DNA of 26,041 bases from Bacteroidota bacterium (GCA_023428545.1 JAEYXH010000003.1:1-26041); one strand, 5' to 3'; counted from the first letter of the stretch, positions 17,209 to 25,250 are shown. Notes: generated from the letters alone by a model not told the origin. Numbers and translations: made by a program.

Positions 17209-19077
17209 ATGAACAGATTTTTGTTGACTCTATTTTCCTTTTTTATAGTCTTCGTTGCTTCAGCGCAGGTTATTCCCGATCAGACAAATGTCCAGCTGGC
17301 AACCCAATACTATAATAACCGTGAATTTGAAAAAGCGGCCCCTCTCCTGAAAGAGGTGTATGAGACCAGCAAAAACAGATATTATTACAGGTTATTCCTG
17401 TTGAGCCTGGCTGAGTTGCAGCGTTACGACGAGGCTATCGATGACCTGAAACGTGAAATCCGCAAGAGTCGTGACCCCCAGGCTGACCTGTTGGTGCATT
17501 GGGGTGCTGTCCTGAAGCTTCAAAAAAATGACTCTGAAGCAACCGAAAGATACCAGGAAGCGTTGAAAGCCACCCCCTCCGACCGCGCCAGTTATATTAA
17601 CACCGCCAACATGTTTCTTCAGTGGCGAGAATATGAATGGGCTGAAAAGCTTTACATGCAGGGGAGAAAGTCGATATCGGGCGAGAAATTCCACAGCGAA
17701 CTGGCCTCGGTTTATCTATATCTCAGGAATTATAGCCAAATGCTTGACGAACTTCTTGAACTTGTGAAAATTGATGAAAAGCAGCTAACAAGGGTTCAAA
17801 GCAGTCTGTCATCAGCCATGTATCTCGACATTGAGAACAACCTCAGGGACGAATTCCGCACCATTCTGCTAAAACGAATTCAATCTGAACCTGATGTTAT
17901 CGCATACAACCGCCTGCTTATCTGGTTCTTTATCCAGGAACGGCAATTTGCCGCTGCCCTTCGTCAATATATTGCACTTGACCGGCGAACCGGAGCTGAA
18001 GAACCCCACATTCTTGCCCTCGCACATATGGCCATCAACAGCCAGAATTTTGAGCAAGCAAGTTCGGCATACGATTATATTCTGTTAAAAGGCACAGAGA
18101 ATCCTTCCTGGACTCAGGCGTTCATATACAAGCTTCATTCGGATTACCAATTTTATACAACCACCAGGCCCGATGACAAAGAATATGGTGCACTTTTGGC
18201 TGGCCGGTTCGAAGAAGGGTTGAAAACATTGGGAATGACACCGGGATCGGTTTTCCTGATCAGGGAATATGCCCACCTGCTTGCATTCTTCCTGGAAAGA
18301 CCTGAAGAAGCCACCACTCTGCTTCAGTCAGCCCTTGAAATAAAAGGCCTTAGGTTACAGGAAATGAGTGAGATAAAAACCGAGCTTGCTGATGTATTCA
18401 TTTATGCCGGAGATCCTTACGAAGCCATTTTGCTTTATTCACAGGTAATTGACCTGAACCGGAATAACACTCTGGGTGATGAGGTGAAACTAAAAAAAGC
18501 CAAATTGGGCTACTATATGGGAAATTTTTCCTGGGCGGCAGCGCAGTTGGATGTATTAAAGGCCAGTACCTCAAAACTTACTGCCAATGATGCCATGGAG
18601 CTATCCATATTCCTTCACAACAATGTGTCAGAGGATAGTATCAATAAAGCCTTACAATTTTTTGCAAATGCCGATCTTCTTTTCTTCAGGAATAAAAATG
18701 AGGAAGCAATGGCAGCGCTCGACAGTATCGATGAGCATTTTCCATATCACTCCTTAATTGATGATGTGCTTTTCAGAAAGTCAAAAATCCACCTGAAGAT
18801 GAATAAACCGGAGTTCGCCGTTGAAATGCTGGAACGGATTGTGAAGGATTTCGGCTATGATCTATTGGCTGATGACGCCCTGTATTTATTGGCTGAAACA
18901 TACAATTTCAGGTTAAACAATAAAGATCAGGCCATGGATGCCTACCGAAAAATAATGTTCGACCATCCAGGAAGCATTTACGTTCCCGACGCGCGTGATA
19001 AGTTCAGGGCCCTTCAGGGAGAAAACCCTGATGCAGGCATCCCTGCTCCCGGTGAGGCAAAAGAAGACCTGTTTTAA
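17209..19077 (+). CDS. Exported TPR-repeat protein
   Basis: The 622-residue product starts at the ATG at 17209 and opens with a signal peptide (MNRFLLTLFSFFIVFVASAQ), so it is probably periplasmic. Almost all of the rest is helical TPR-type repeats, for example YYNNREFEKAAPLLKEVYE, LAELQRYDEAIDDL, NDSEATERYQEALKATP, and a last set DQAMDAYRKIMFDHPGSIYV that resembles the Tol-Pal-associated YbgF/BamD type. A short Pro/Gly/Ala and acidic tail ends the protein. It heads an apparent operon with a transporter gene (18-base gap) and ruvC. A scaffold role is likely; no enzymatic motif is seen and I cannot name a partner. Confidence 0.88.
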   Translation: MNRFLLTLFSFFIVFVASAQVIPDQTNVQLATQYYNNREFEKAAPLLKEVYETSKNRYYYRLFLLSLAELQRYDEAIDDLKREIRKSRDPQADLLVHWGAVLKLQKNDSEATERYQEALKATPSDRASYINTANMFLQWREYEWAEKLYMQGRKSISGEKFHSELASVYLYLRNYSQMLDELLELVKIDEKQLTRVQSSLSSAMYLDIENNLRDEFRTILLKRIQSEPDVIAYNRLLIWFFIQERQFAAALRQYIALDRRTGAEEPHILALAHMAINSQNFEQASSAYDYILLKGTENPSWTQAFIYKLHSDYQFYTTTRPDDKEYGALLAGRFEEGLKTLGMTPGSVFLIREYAHLLAFFLERPEEATTLLQSALEIKGLRLQEMSEIKTELADVFIYAGDPYEAILLYSQVIDLNRNNTLGDEVKLKKAKLGYYMGNFSWAAAQLDVLKASTSKLTANDAMELSIFLHNNVSEDSINKALQFFANADLLFFRNKNEEAMAALDSIDEHFPYHSLIDDVLFRKSKIHLKMNKPEFAVEMLERIVKDFGYDLLADDALYLLAETYNFRLNNKDQAMDAYRKIMFDHPGSIYVPDARDKFRALQGENPDAGIPAPGEAKEDLF

Positions 19078-19095
19078 CTGACTCAAACTTTCAAA

Positions 19096-19980
19096 ATGAA
19101 CAAATCTGACAAAGGCCTGATTTTCGCACTTTCTGCAGTGCTGATTTGGTCAACTGTCGCAACTGCCTTTAAAATTGGGCTGCGGGAACTTGATTATGCC
19201 CAGCTGATACTTATCGGAGCAGGAATATCATCTCTCTTTTTACTGGGCTACATTATCGTTGCAGGACAGGTTAGTGAGCTATTCAAGACCACGGGCAAAG
19301 ACCTTCTGCTTTCATCGTTAACCGGTGCGCTTAACCCGTTTGGTTACTACCTGATACTTTTCAAGGCATATTCATTACTTCCGGCACAGCTGGCCCAACC
19401 TCTTAATATGATTTGGCCACTTACCCTGGCATTGCTTTCAGTACCGTTGCTTGGACAAAAAATCGGACTGAAACACTTTTTGGCCATGGGTGTCAGTTTT
19501 GCAGGCATTGTTGTTCTTTCTTCCCAGGGAGGGTTGTCGGGTTTCCGACAGACAAACTTATTCGGGGTATTTCTGGCTACTGGAAGCTCCATCCTTTGGG
19601 CTCTCTACTGGATTCTCAATGTCAAGGACCATCGCTCCGAAGCGGTTAAGCTTTTCATGAGTTTCATCTTCGGTTTTGTCTATTTGCTGATTTATGTAGC
19701 CATCTTCTCGGACTTCAGTTTTCCCGTTGGAAATTCGCTTTGGGCGGCAATTTACATTGGCTTATTCGAGGCTGGCATAACTTACCTTCTTTGGATGAAG
19801 GCCATGCAAATGAGTCATAACAACGCACGCACGGGCAGTCTGACCTTCCTGTCACCTTTCATTTCACTGATTTTTATTTCCATTATTTTAGAGGAAAAGA
19901 TATATATTACCACACCATTGGGTCTAATCCTGATTATAACCGGAATAATCTGGCAACGATTTTATATTAAAAGCAGATGA
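19096..19980 (+). CDS. EamA/DMT-superfamily transporter
   Basis: A 294-residue inner-membrane protein with about ten hydrophobic helices arranged as two EamA repeats (PF00892). The first begins with GLIFALSAVLIWSTVATAFK; the second begins with LFGVFLATGSSILWALYWIL. The last helix is followed by a short basic tail (RFYIKSR), consistent with a cytoplasmic C-terminus. Members export amino acids, metabolites or drugs; the substrate cannot be read from sequence. Its stop overlaps the ruvC start (ATGA), so the two are translationally coupled. Confidence 0.9.
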   Translation: MNKSDKGLIFALSAVLIWSTVATAFKIGLRELDYAQLILIGAGISSLFLLGYIIVAGQVSELFKTTGKDLLLSSLTGALNPFGYYLILFKAYSLLPAQLAQPLNMIWPLTLALLSVPLLGQKIGLKHFLAMGVSFAGIVVLSSQGGLSGFRQTNLFGVFLATGSSILWALYWILNVKDHRSEAVKLFMSFIFGFVYLLIYVAIFSDFSFPVGNSLWAAIYIGLFEAGITYLLWMKAMQMSHNNARTGSLTFLSPFISLIFISIILEEKIYITTPLGLILIITGIIWQRFYIKSR

Positions 19981-20534
19981 AACAAAACAGAAACATCAGG
20001 ATATTGGGAATCGACCCTGGCACCACTGTCACTGGGTATGGACTCGTTCAGGTTACGAATAACCAACCTGTCATTTTATCGCTGGGAATCATGAAGCCCG
20101 GGAAGTTTGACGATCACTACCAGCGTTTGCATTATTTGCATGGACGGGCATTACAGATCATCGATGAATATAAACCTGAAGTCCTTGCCATCGAAGCTCC
20201 TTTCTATGGCAAGAATGTCCAGTCGATGTTAAAACTTGGGCGCGCCCAGGGAGTCATCATGGCGGCTGCGCTTTACCGTGGTTTGCCGATTTTTGAATAT
20301 GCACCGCTTTTAGTCAAGCAGGCAATCACAGGAATGGGACGCGCCAGCAAGGAACAGGTTTCGTACTTCCTTCAAAACATCTTCCATTTGCACGATCTGC
20401 CAAAAGAACTTGACGCAACCGATGCCGTTGCGGTTGCCATATGCCATTTCATCCAGCAATCAAAGCCTGCTTCTTCCAAAGAATTCAAAAACTGGGAAGA
20501 GTTTATCCGAAAAAATCCAGACCGGATCAAATAG
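19977..20534 (+). CDS. ruvC: Crossover junction endodeoxyribonuclease RuvC
   Basis: A 185-residue Holliday-junction resolvase of the RNase H fold, which nicks opposite strands of the junction in the RuvABC complex. Four acidic metal ligands are visible: Asp13 in ILGIDPGTTVTGYG, Glu73 in LAIEAPFYGKN, and Asp146 and Asp149 in LDATDAVAVAICH. The RAQGVIMAAA and KQAITGMGRASKEQV segments also fit the family. It is the last gene of the operon that begins at 17209. ruvA and ruvB are not in the window. A strong terminator follows at 20716-20755. Confidence 0.96.
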   Translation: MKQNRNIRILGIDPGTTVTGYGLVQVTNNQPVILSLGIMKPGKFDDHYQRLHYLHGRALQIIDEYKPEVLAIEAPFYGKNVQSMLKLGRAQGVIMAAALYRGLPIFEYAPLLVKQAITGMGRASKEQVSYFLQNIFHLHDLPKELDATDAVAVAICHFIQQSKPASSKEFKNWEEFIRKNPDRIK

Positions 20535-20715
20535 GAAAATTTCTCCTTCGAAATTTATTAAAGGGTATAACCCGAAAAAGTGTCCACAGTTTTAACTGTT
20601 GGCACAAATCCCTGCCAAGTCAAGATCAAAGCCCTGCCAGGCAAATATTTTGAAAGCTGATTTAGCTTCCAAATAAAATCAGGATTGAAAAATGGCTTTT
20701 ATGTGAAGTATAAAA

Positions 20716-20755
20716 GAAAGGTGGGTGTCTTAATCAATAAAGACACCCACCTTTC
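20716..20755. terminator. Bidirectional rho-independent terminator
   Basis: A perfect 16-bp inverted repeat (20716-20731 with 20740-20755, 8-base loop) between the convergent ruvC and YjbQ genes. A/T-rich flanks on both sides allow termination in both directions. The 180 bases between ruvC and this hairpin hold no gene that I can support. Confidence 0.85.
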
Positions 20756-20815
20756 AATTTATAATAATTCAACAAACAACTGACCTAACTTCCCTACTTT
20801 TGCAACCTTCCGGAA

Positions 20816-21226
20816 TCAGCCATAAACTGTCAATACAAGACGTCTCGATCCACCATTGTTTCTGAACTCACACAAATAAATTCCCTGCCAGGTCCCAAGG
20901 TTCAACCTGCCATTTGTGATCGGGATGGTCAAGGTACTCCCAATCAGGCTGGCCTTCAGATGTGCCGGCATATCATCGGGGCCTTCGTCGGTGTGTTCAT
21001 ACAATGGATGGTTTTCGGGTACCAGAACATTCATAAAACGCTCAAAGTCTTCCCTTACAGTAGGATCCGCATTTTCGTTCAGTGTAATGGCTGCAGATGT
21101 ATGCTGGATCAGTATATTGAGCAATCCAGTTTCAGGAAGAACCGGTAAATGCCCGGCAACCAACCTGGTTATCAGGTGGAATCCACGTTTAAAGGGTGGA
21201 AGCGTAATCTCTTTTTGCCAGATCAT
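20816..21226 (-). CDS. YjbQ/UPF0047 family protein (secondary thiamine-phosphate synthase-like)
   Basis: A 136-residue protein of the YjbQ family. The two signatures are present: QHTSAAITLNENADPTVRED in the middle, and HTDEGPDDMPAHLKASLIG followed by GRLNLGTWQGIYLCEFR towards the C-terminus. The conserved His, Glu and Asp residues of these motifs form the active-site cleft. Some homologues have weak thiamine-phosphate synthase activity; the physiological role is not settled. It begins 18 bases after the lipoprotein gene on the same strand and is probably co-transcribed with it. Confidence 0.9.
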   Translation of the reverse strand: MIWQKEITLPPFKRGFHLITRLVAGHLPVLPETGLLNILIQHTSAAITLNENADPTVREDFERFMNVLVPENHPLYEHTDEGPDDMPAHLKASLIGSTLTIPITNGRLNLGTWQGIYLCEFRNNGGSRRLVLTVYG

Positions 21227-21244
21227 TAACCAGGGATTTAAAAA

Positions 21245-21982
21245 TTAATCCTTCCAGACAATTGTCTTCTTGGATTTGCCTATACATTGAAGGTCATTTG
21301 ACATTGTTGCAGGTTCAAGAAGGTAAGCGACCAACTCAACCACGACACTGTCACCATTAGCAGGATAGGAAGCGGACTGCCATCCGTCGGTGTTTTTGCT
21401 GAAACGATATTCTTCGGTCAGGTTATTATAAACTCTTGATACAAAAAGAATGTCCCCTTCATCATTTAATAACTTGACATTGTAGGAATCAGCATTGGAA
21501 ACCTTATTCCATTTAAGTTCGATCTCCCTTGTGCTGGCATTCATTTCACATTCGGTCATGGCAGGTGGATAAACCACTGTAGCATACAATTTATCGTAAA
21601 ACGTCTTGACATCACCATTACGGAATGTTGCATTAAATGCATAATCCCCAGCTGCAGGAAGTGATTCGGAATACTCATTTAAAGGGGTTGTCCATACATA
21701 ATCCTGGCTATAACCCATGTAAGGCTCCAACACATAGGTCTGCCCTCCCGCACCAGAATGTTCAACATTCACGGAAGTGAATTCTGAATAGGAAAATGCA
21801 TGCAATCCAAGGCCTTTCAAGGTGTCGCCATCCACAATTTCAGTGAGTATATAGGCATCACCAAACCCGGTTGTGTCAGGTTCGGTACTTACACACGCAG
21901 AGACCAGCAAGGCAGAAGAAACAACAGCCAAAGCTGATTTAAAAAAACTCATTTTCATGACTATCTGTTTTATTTTGATCAT
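21245..21982 (-). CDS. Lipoprotein of unknown function, possible fibronectin-III-like fold
   Basis: The 245-residue product has a lipoprotein signal peptide with lipobox LVSAC (Cys30 from the first ATG). An inner ATG at 21958 would give a more usual 22-residue signal; I cannot decide between the two. The mature part has few charged clusters and many beta-strand-like segments. The second half (PPAMTECEMNASTREIELKW, then NADSYNVKLLNDEGDIL) has the Trp/Tyr spacing of a fibronectin type III module. It should be anchored in the outer membrane or on the cell surface. I do not recognise the family and assign no function. Confidence 0.75.
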   Translation of the reverse strand: MIKIKQIVMKMSFFKSALAVVSSALLVSACVSTEPDTTGFGDAYILTEIVDGDTLKGLGLHAFSYSEFTSVNVEHSGAGGQTYVLEPYMGYSQDYVWTTPLNEYSESLPAAGDYAFNATFRNGDVKTFYDKLYATVVYPPAMTECEMNASTREIELKWNKVSNADSYNVKLLNDEGDILFVSRVYNNLTEEYRFSKNTDGWQSASYPANGDSVVVELVAYLLEPATMSNDLQCIGKSKKTIVWKD

Positions 21983-22076
21983 TTAACTTGTATACATAGA
22001 TGGAATAGAACGACAAAAGTTGCGCCAACAATACAAAATCATCCTGAATTTATTTAAGATGTTCATATTCTGCGTA

Positions 22077-22106
22077 CTTGAAAAGAAAATAAAAACATTA
22101 TCTTTG
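22077..22106 (+). promoter_or_regulatory. Bacteroidota-type promoter for rpsP
   Basis: CTTG (22077-22080), 18 bases, then TATCTTTG (22099-22106), an exact -7 box. The predicted start near 22112 leaves a leader of about 28 bases before the rpsP ATG. Confidence 0.65.
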
Positions 22107-22139
22107 CGCCACATTTTCAGAAAATAATTCTAAAGATTT

Positions 22140-22730
22140 ATGTCAGTAAAAATGAGATTAGCGCGGCATGGCCGCAAAAGGTATGCTTTCTACCACATTG
22201 TGGTAGCAAATAGCAGGGCGCCACGAGATGGCAGGTACATTGAAAGGATTGGCTCATACAATCCCAACACTAATCCTGCTACTATAGATCTCGATTTTGA
22301 CAAAGCCTTCGATTGGCTTGAAAAAGGCGCACAACCCACTGACACCGTACGTGCAATACTGTCGTACAAGGGTGTGCTCTACAAAAAACACCTCGCTGGT
22401 GGCGTTAAAAAAGGCGCAATGACTGAAGAGGAAGCTGAACGCAAATTTGATGCATGGATGACTGAAAAGGAATCCAAAATTCAATCAAAGAAAAATTCAC
22501 TTTCTACCGAGGCAGACAAAGCCCGTAAACAACAGCTTGAAGCTGAAGCAAAAGTGAACGAGGAACGTGCGGCCGCCATTGCAGCCAAAACGTCAGCCCT
22601 TGCCGCTGAAGCTGCAGCAGCAAATGCCAAGGTTGAAGACGAAACATCTGAAGAAGCCGTAGAAGAAGCCGCTCCTGAAGTTACCGAAGAAGCTGCTCCC
22701 GAAGCCACCGAAGAAAACACCGAGGCTTAA
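22140..22730 (+). CDS. rpsP: 30S ribosomal protein S16 with long Ala/Glu-rich tail
   Basis: Residues 1 to about 85 are a normal S16 ([57 protein letters not shown]), a small-subunit assembly protein. The remaining ~110 residues are an extension: a Lys-rich helical part (about 90-135), then an Ala/Glu-rich acidic tail with repeated EEAAPE units. Extended S16 proteins of this kind are usual in Bacteroidota; bacterial S16 is otherwise about 80-100 residues. It has its own promoter (22077-22106) and a strong terminator (22761-22788), so it is largely a single-gene unit. Confidence 0.95.
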   Translation: MSVKMRLARHGRKRYAFYHIVVANSRAPRDGRYIERIGSYNPNTNPATIDLDFDKAFDWLEKGAQPTDTVRAILSYKGVLYKKHLAGGVKKGAMTEEEAERKFDAWMTEKESKIQSKKNSLSTEADKARKQQLEAEAKVNEERAAAIAAKTSALAAEAAAANAKVEDETSEEAVEEAAPEVTEEAAPEATEENTEA

Positions 22731-22760
22731 TGTTGAATTGATTTTTCAACAAGATATGGA

Positions 22761-22788
22761 AGCCATCCCTTGCCGGGATGGCTTTTTT
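22761..22788 (+). terminator. Strong rho-independent terminator between rpsP and rimM
   Basis: A perfect 9-bp stem (22761-22769 with 22775-22783), a 5-base loop, and a T-run to 22788. It lies 30 bases after the rpsP stop codon. Its presence argues against the longer rimM frame that would begin at 22738 and be translated through it. Confidence 0.88.
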
Positions 22789-22804
22789 ATTGCCCTTTTG
22801 TCAT

Positions 22805-22812
22805 TACATTTG
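22805..22812 (+). promoter_or_regulatory. Candidate -7 box for rimM
   Basis: TACATTTG, an exact TAnnTTTG match, 21 bases before the rimM ATG at 22834 and just past the rpsP terminator. The -33 region falls in the terminator T-run and is poorly defined. Confidence 0.5.
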
Positions 22813-22833
22813 TTGTGTCCATATTGTAACCAC

Positions 22834-23370
22834 ATGCATAGCATATCAAAAGAAAACTGTCAAAATATAGGTTATTTCCAGAAACCACATGGAATTTCCG
22901 GAAGCTTGGTACTCCAGTTTAATGAAGGCCTTGAGGAATGGGTTGAAGAATCCCTTGTTCTTTTTGTTGAATCTGATGGTATTCTTGTACCGTGGTTTGT
23001 GATAGAGGATGGAATAAGGATCACTTCATCCAAGACTGCAATAGTGGACCTGGAATGGATCGAGGATAAACCTGCTGCAAAAAAACTTTGCGGTAAATCC
23101 GTCTGGATCGAGAAGATGGAAGGACAAGAAGAAATTCTGGTTGAGGAGAATTCCGCTTGGGTTGGATATTCCGTTACTGATGAATATATGGGATATCTGG
23201 GCGTAGTAACTGAAGTAAACGATTATGCCGGCAATGTTGTGTTATCTGTGGATAAAAACAAAACTTCTCAACTGGTCCCCTTTCATCCCGACTTGGTTAT
23301 CGACATCAATCGTCAGGAAAAGACATTGATTTTGTCGCTACCGGAAGGTTTGTCCGATATGGATATTTAA
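22834..23370 (+). CDS. rimM: 16S rRNA processing protein RimM
   Basis: I start this at the ATG at 22834 (178 residues); the frame is open back to 22738, but that would add an unmatched N-terminus encoded by the terminator. The N-terminal RimM barrel is seen in NIGYFQKPHGISGSLVLQF, and the second, PRC-like barrel in YSVTDEYMGYLGVVTEVNDYAGNVVLSV. The C-terminal VPFHPDLVIDIN segment matches the usual RimM ending. RimM binds S19 and helps mature the 30S head domain. It follows rpsP as in many bacteria, but the usual next gene trmD is absent here and a GIN-head gene follows instead. Confidence 0.92.
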   Translation: MHSISKENCQNIGYFQKPHGISGSLVLQFNEGLEEWVEESLVLFVESDGILVPWFVIEDGIRITSSKTAIVDLEWIEDKPAAKKLCGKSVWIEKMEGQEEILVEENSAWVGYSVTDEYMGYLGVVTEVNDYAGNVVLSVDKNKTSQLVPFHPDLVIDINRQEKTLILSLPEGLSDMDI

Positions 23371-23573
23371 TGGCTGTGCAGTTGCCTGAATTCCTTATTA
23401 CAGCAGATAAACATGATCATCTGATTGCAGGTACAATCTAATCTTCGATAATTTCCAGTTTTTTACGGAAAATTGTCTCAAAAATTTTGAGATCGTGCAA
23501 CTTTGGCAGGCAAGTTGCGTCTTAACCAAAATTCGGTTTTACTGAATTGTGCAATTTTTTAAATAAAACAGAT

Positions 23574-24287
23574 ATGAAAACAAAATCAATGTTCGCGATC
23601 CTTCTTGGATCCCTATTTCTTTTGACTGCCTACGTCAGCCCAGCCCAAAGTGAAACCCGCAAGGTACCTGTCTTTTCAGAAATCAGCCTGAGGGTTTCAG
23701 GCACGCTGCACCTTAAACAAGGAGACGCCCAGAGTGTGGAAATTGAAGCTTCACAATCTACATTGGATGAACTCATAACCGAGGTTTCAGGCCGTACACT
23801 GGTAATCCGTTTCAGGACTTCCAATCTGTTTTCCCGGAACTTCAGGCCCGGCAATATAGATATTTATGTAACTGTTCCTGAAGTAATTGCGCTTGGCATC
23901 TCCGGATCGGGTGATATCATTGCCAAAACTCCGGTCACTTCGAGAATTATGGACCTTACTGTTAGTGGAAGTGGCAATATAAACATCCCGGAACTGAATT
24001 CCGAGAAAGTTAAAGCCAATATTTCCGGTTCAGGTGACATTTTACTTGGAGGTGGAAAAGTTGCCCAGGAATTTGAAGGAACCATTTCAGGCTCCGGCAA
24101 TATAAAAGCTGCCGATTATGAAGCCAGCACAGTAAACATCAAAATCATGGGATCAGGCAATTGCAGCATTCACACCAACGGTGACCTGTATGCACGCATT
24201 GCAGGGTCAGGCAATGTGTATTACGGAGGTAATCCTAACCTCGACACCAGCATTGCCGGATCAGGTAAGGTGACAAACAGGAATTAA
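23574..24287 (+). CDS. GIN-head domain (DUF2807) putative exported adhesin-like protein
   Basis: The ATG at 23574 opens straight into a signal peptide (MKTKSMFAILLGSLFLLTAY...); the TTG at 23547 is unlikely. The mature 237-residue precursor has the head-GIN (DUF2807, PF10988) pattern: FSEISLRVSGTLHLKQGD, then repeated [S/A/M]GSG[N/D/K] turns at about residues 110, 131, 151, 172, 192, 210 and 228, spaced 18-21 residues as expected for a beta-helix. Members are described as putative autotransporter-type adhesins, but many are small periplasmic or surface proteins of unknown role. No C-terminal barrel or sorting domain is present. The 203-base spacer to rimM holds two small inverted repeats (near 23478 and 23506) and no other gene that I can support. 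Confidence 0.88.
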   Translation: MKTKSMFAILLGSLFLLTAYVSPAQSETRKVPVFSEISLRVSGTLHLKQGDAQSVEIEASQSTLDELITEVSGRTLVIRFRTSNLFSRNFRPGNIDIYVTVPEVIALGISGSGDIIAKTPVTSRIMDLTVSGSGNINIPELNSEKVKANISGSGDILLGGGKVAQEFEGTISGSGNIKAADYEASTVNIKIMGSGNCSIHTNGDLYARIAGSGNVYYGGNPNLDTSIAGSGKVTNRN

Positions 24288-24427
24288 GTGCGAATCTCAT
24301 TTTCAGATTATTAAGCTTACAGATATGTTTTTCAGAAATACCAACCTGTATTAATAGACTTAAAAAATTAAAAATTAGAAATATCTATTAATTTTATAGG
24401 GTTATTCATCTAATTAAAACATATGTT

Positions 24428-24832
24428 ATGAGCATGCTGAAAGAATTTAAGGAATTTGCCATGAAAGGCAATGTCGTTGACCTGGCTGTTGCAGTCGTCA
24501 TCGGTGGTGCATTTGGCAAAATTGTCACCTCTTTCGTAAATGACGTGATAATGCCACCTATCGGTGTCCTGATGGGAGGTGCCGATTTTTCGGACTTGAA
24601 GGTAGTATTGAAAGCTGCAACCGAAGAAGTTGAAGCGGTTACGCTTAATTACGGTTCCTTCATCAATACTTTAGTTGATTTCATTATCGTTGCATTTGCC
24701 ATTTTCATGGTGATCAAGGGAATCAACTCAACGAAGAAGAAAAAAGAAGCAGCCCCGCCTCCACCTCCTCCCGGACCTACAAAAGAAGAAACCCTTCTTA
24801 CTGAAATCCGCGACTTGCTGGCAAAGAAATAA
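24428..24832 (+). CDS. mscL: Large-conductance mechanosensitive channel MscL
   Basis: A 134-residue pentameric inner-membrane channel that opens on membrane tension to protect against osmotic downshock. The N-terminal amphipathic helix and TM1 carry the family signature ([41 protein letters not shown]). A shorter periplasmic loop follows, then TM2 ([23 protein letters not shown]), a Lys-rich KKKKE cluster and the C-terminal bundle helix [15 protein letters not shown]. The linker between TM2 and the bundle contains six consecutive prolines. Length is typical. A strong terminator follows directly. Confidence 0.96.
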   Translation: MSMLKEFKEFAMKGNVVDLAVAVVIGGAFGKIVTSFVNDVIMPPIGVLMGGADFSDLKVVLKAATEEVEAVTLNYGSFINTLVDFIIVAFAIFMVIKGINSTKKKKEAAPPPPPPGPTKEETLLTEIRDLLAKK

Positions 24833-24859
24833 TAAATTGATTTCAATAACATGTTACAA

Positions 24860-24891
24860 AAAATGGCTGCCTGATAGCAGCCATTTTTTTT
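24860..24891 (+). terminator. Rho-independent terminator after mscL
   Basis: A perfect 11-bp stem (24860-24870 with 24877-24887, 6-base loop) with a run of T to 24891. It faces, almost back to back, the T-run of the small-RNA unit on the other strand. Confidence 0.88.
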
Positions 24892-24895
24892 ATAT

Positions 24896-24987
24896 AAAAA
24901 AAGGACGGATCAACATCCGCCCTTCTTACTAACTAAACTAACTAAACCAATAAAACTAATCAAACCTAAACCTATGAAACTAAAACC
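24896..24987 (-). ncRNA. Putative small RNA, copy 1
   Basis: On the minus strand a -7 box TATCTTTG (24999-24992) is followed by about 90 bases that end in a hairpin (24915-24924 with 24901-24910, one mismatch, CAAC/GTTG loop) and seven T: a complete small transcription unit without an open frame. The middle is rich in G and U and almost free of C, so it should be single-stranded. The -33 region of this copy is weak. The unit is identical to copy 2. Family not recognised; transcription is inferred from the signals only. Confidence 0.6.
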
Positions 24988-24999
24988 GTGACAAAGATA
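24896..24999 (-). repeat. Direct repeat unit 1 (104 bp)
   Basis: Identical, base for base, to 25147-25250 in the same orientation, with a start-to-start distance of 251 bases. The repeated part spans exactly the -7 box, the transcribed body and the terminator of the putative small RNA; the flanks are unrelated. Confidence 0.95.
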
Positions 25000-25145
25000 A
25001 TGACTTTTTAAATTTTTGAATAAGCCTCCGGTCATCAAAGACTGTTTTATAACATTTTTTAAGATTTACGTAACATTATTACTTTCCAGATAAAAAACCA
25101 CCAAAGTGAAACCGATTTATTAATTTTTTTCTAAAGTTTTGACAT

Positions 25146-25238
25146 AAAAAAAAGGACGGATCAACATCCGCCCTTCTTACTAACTAAACTAACTAAACCA
25201 ATAAAACTAATCAAACCTAAACCTATGAAACTAAAACC
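25146..25238 (-). ncRNA. Putative small RNA, copy 2
   Basis: Same unit as copy 1 (terminator hairpin 25166-25175 with 25152-25161, then eight T on the minus strand). Here the promoter is complete: TTTG at 25273-25270, exactly 19 bases, then TATCTTTG at 25250-25243. The -33 element lies outside the repeat, so this copy has its own good upstream sequence. Predicted start near 25237. Confidence 0.65.
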
Positions 25239-25250
25239 GTGACAAAGATA
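25147..25250 (-). repeat. Direct repeat unit 2 (104 bp)
   Basis: Perfect second copy of 24896-24999. The 147 bases between the copies are AT-rich and hold no gene that I can support. The copies carry no terminal inverted repeats or target duplications, so this does not look like a transposon. Confidence 0.95.

Noticed and set aside
22738..22833. Longer N-terminus for RimM
   Set aside because: It would be encoded by the rpsP terminator hairpin and has no similarity to RimM; the ATG at 22834 gives the normal N-terminus.
24974..24991. Plus-strand mini-frame ATG AAA CTA AAA CCG TGA inside each repeat
   Set aside because: Only five codons, no plus-strand promoter or terminator at the unit; more likely the complement of the small RNA.
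24896..25250. Two direct repeats as a minimal CRISPR array or a transposon remnant
   Set aside because: Units are 104 bp with a 147-bp spacer, only two copies, no cas genes, no terminal inverted repeats or transposase; the promoter and terminator signals explain the unit better.
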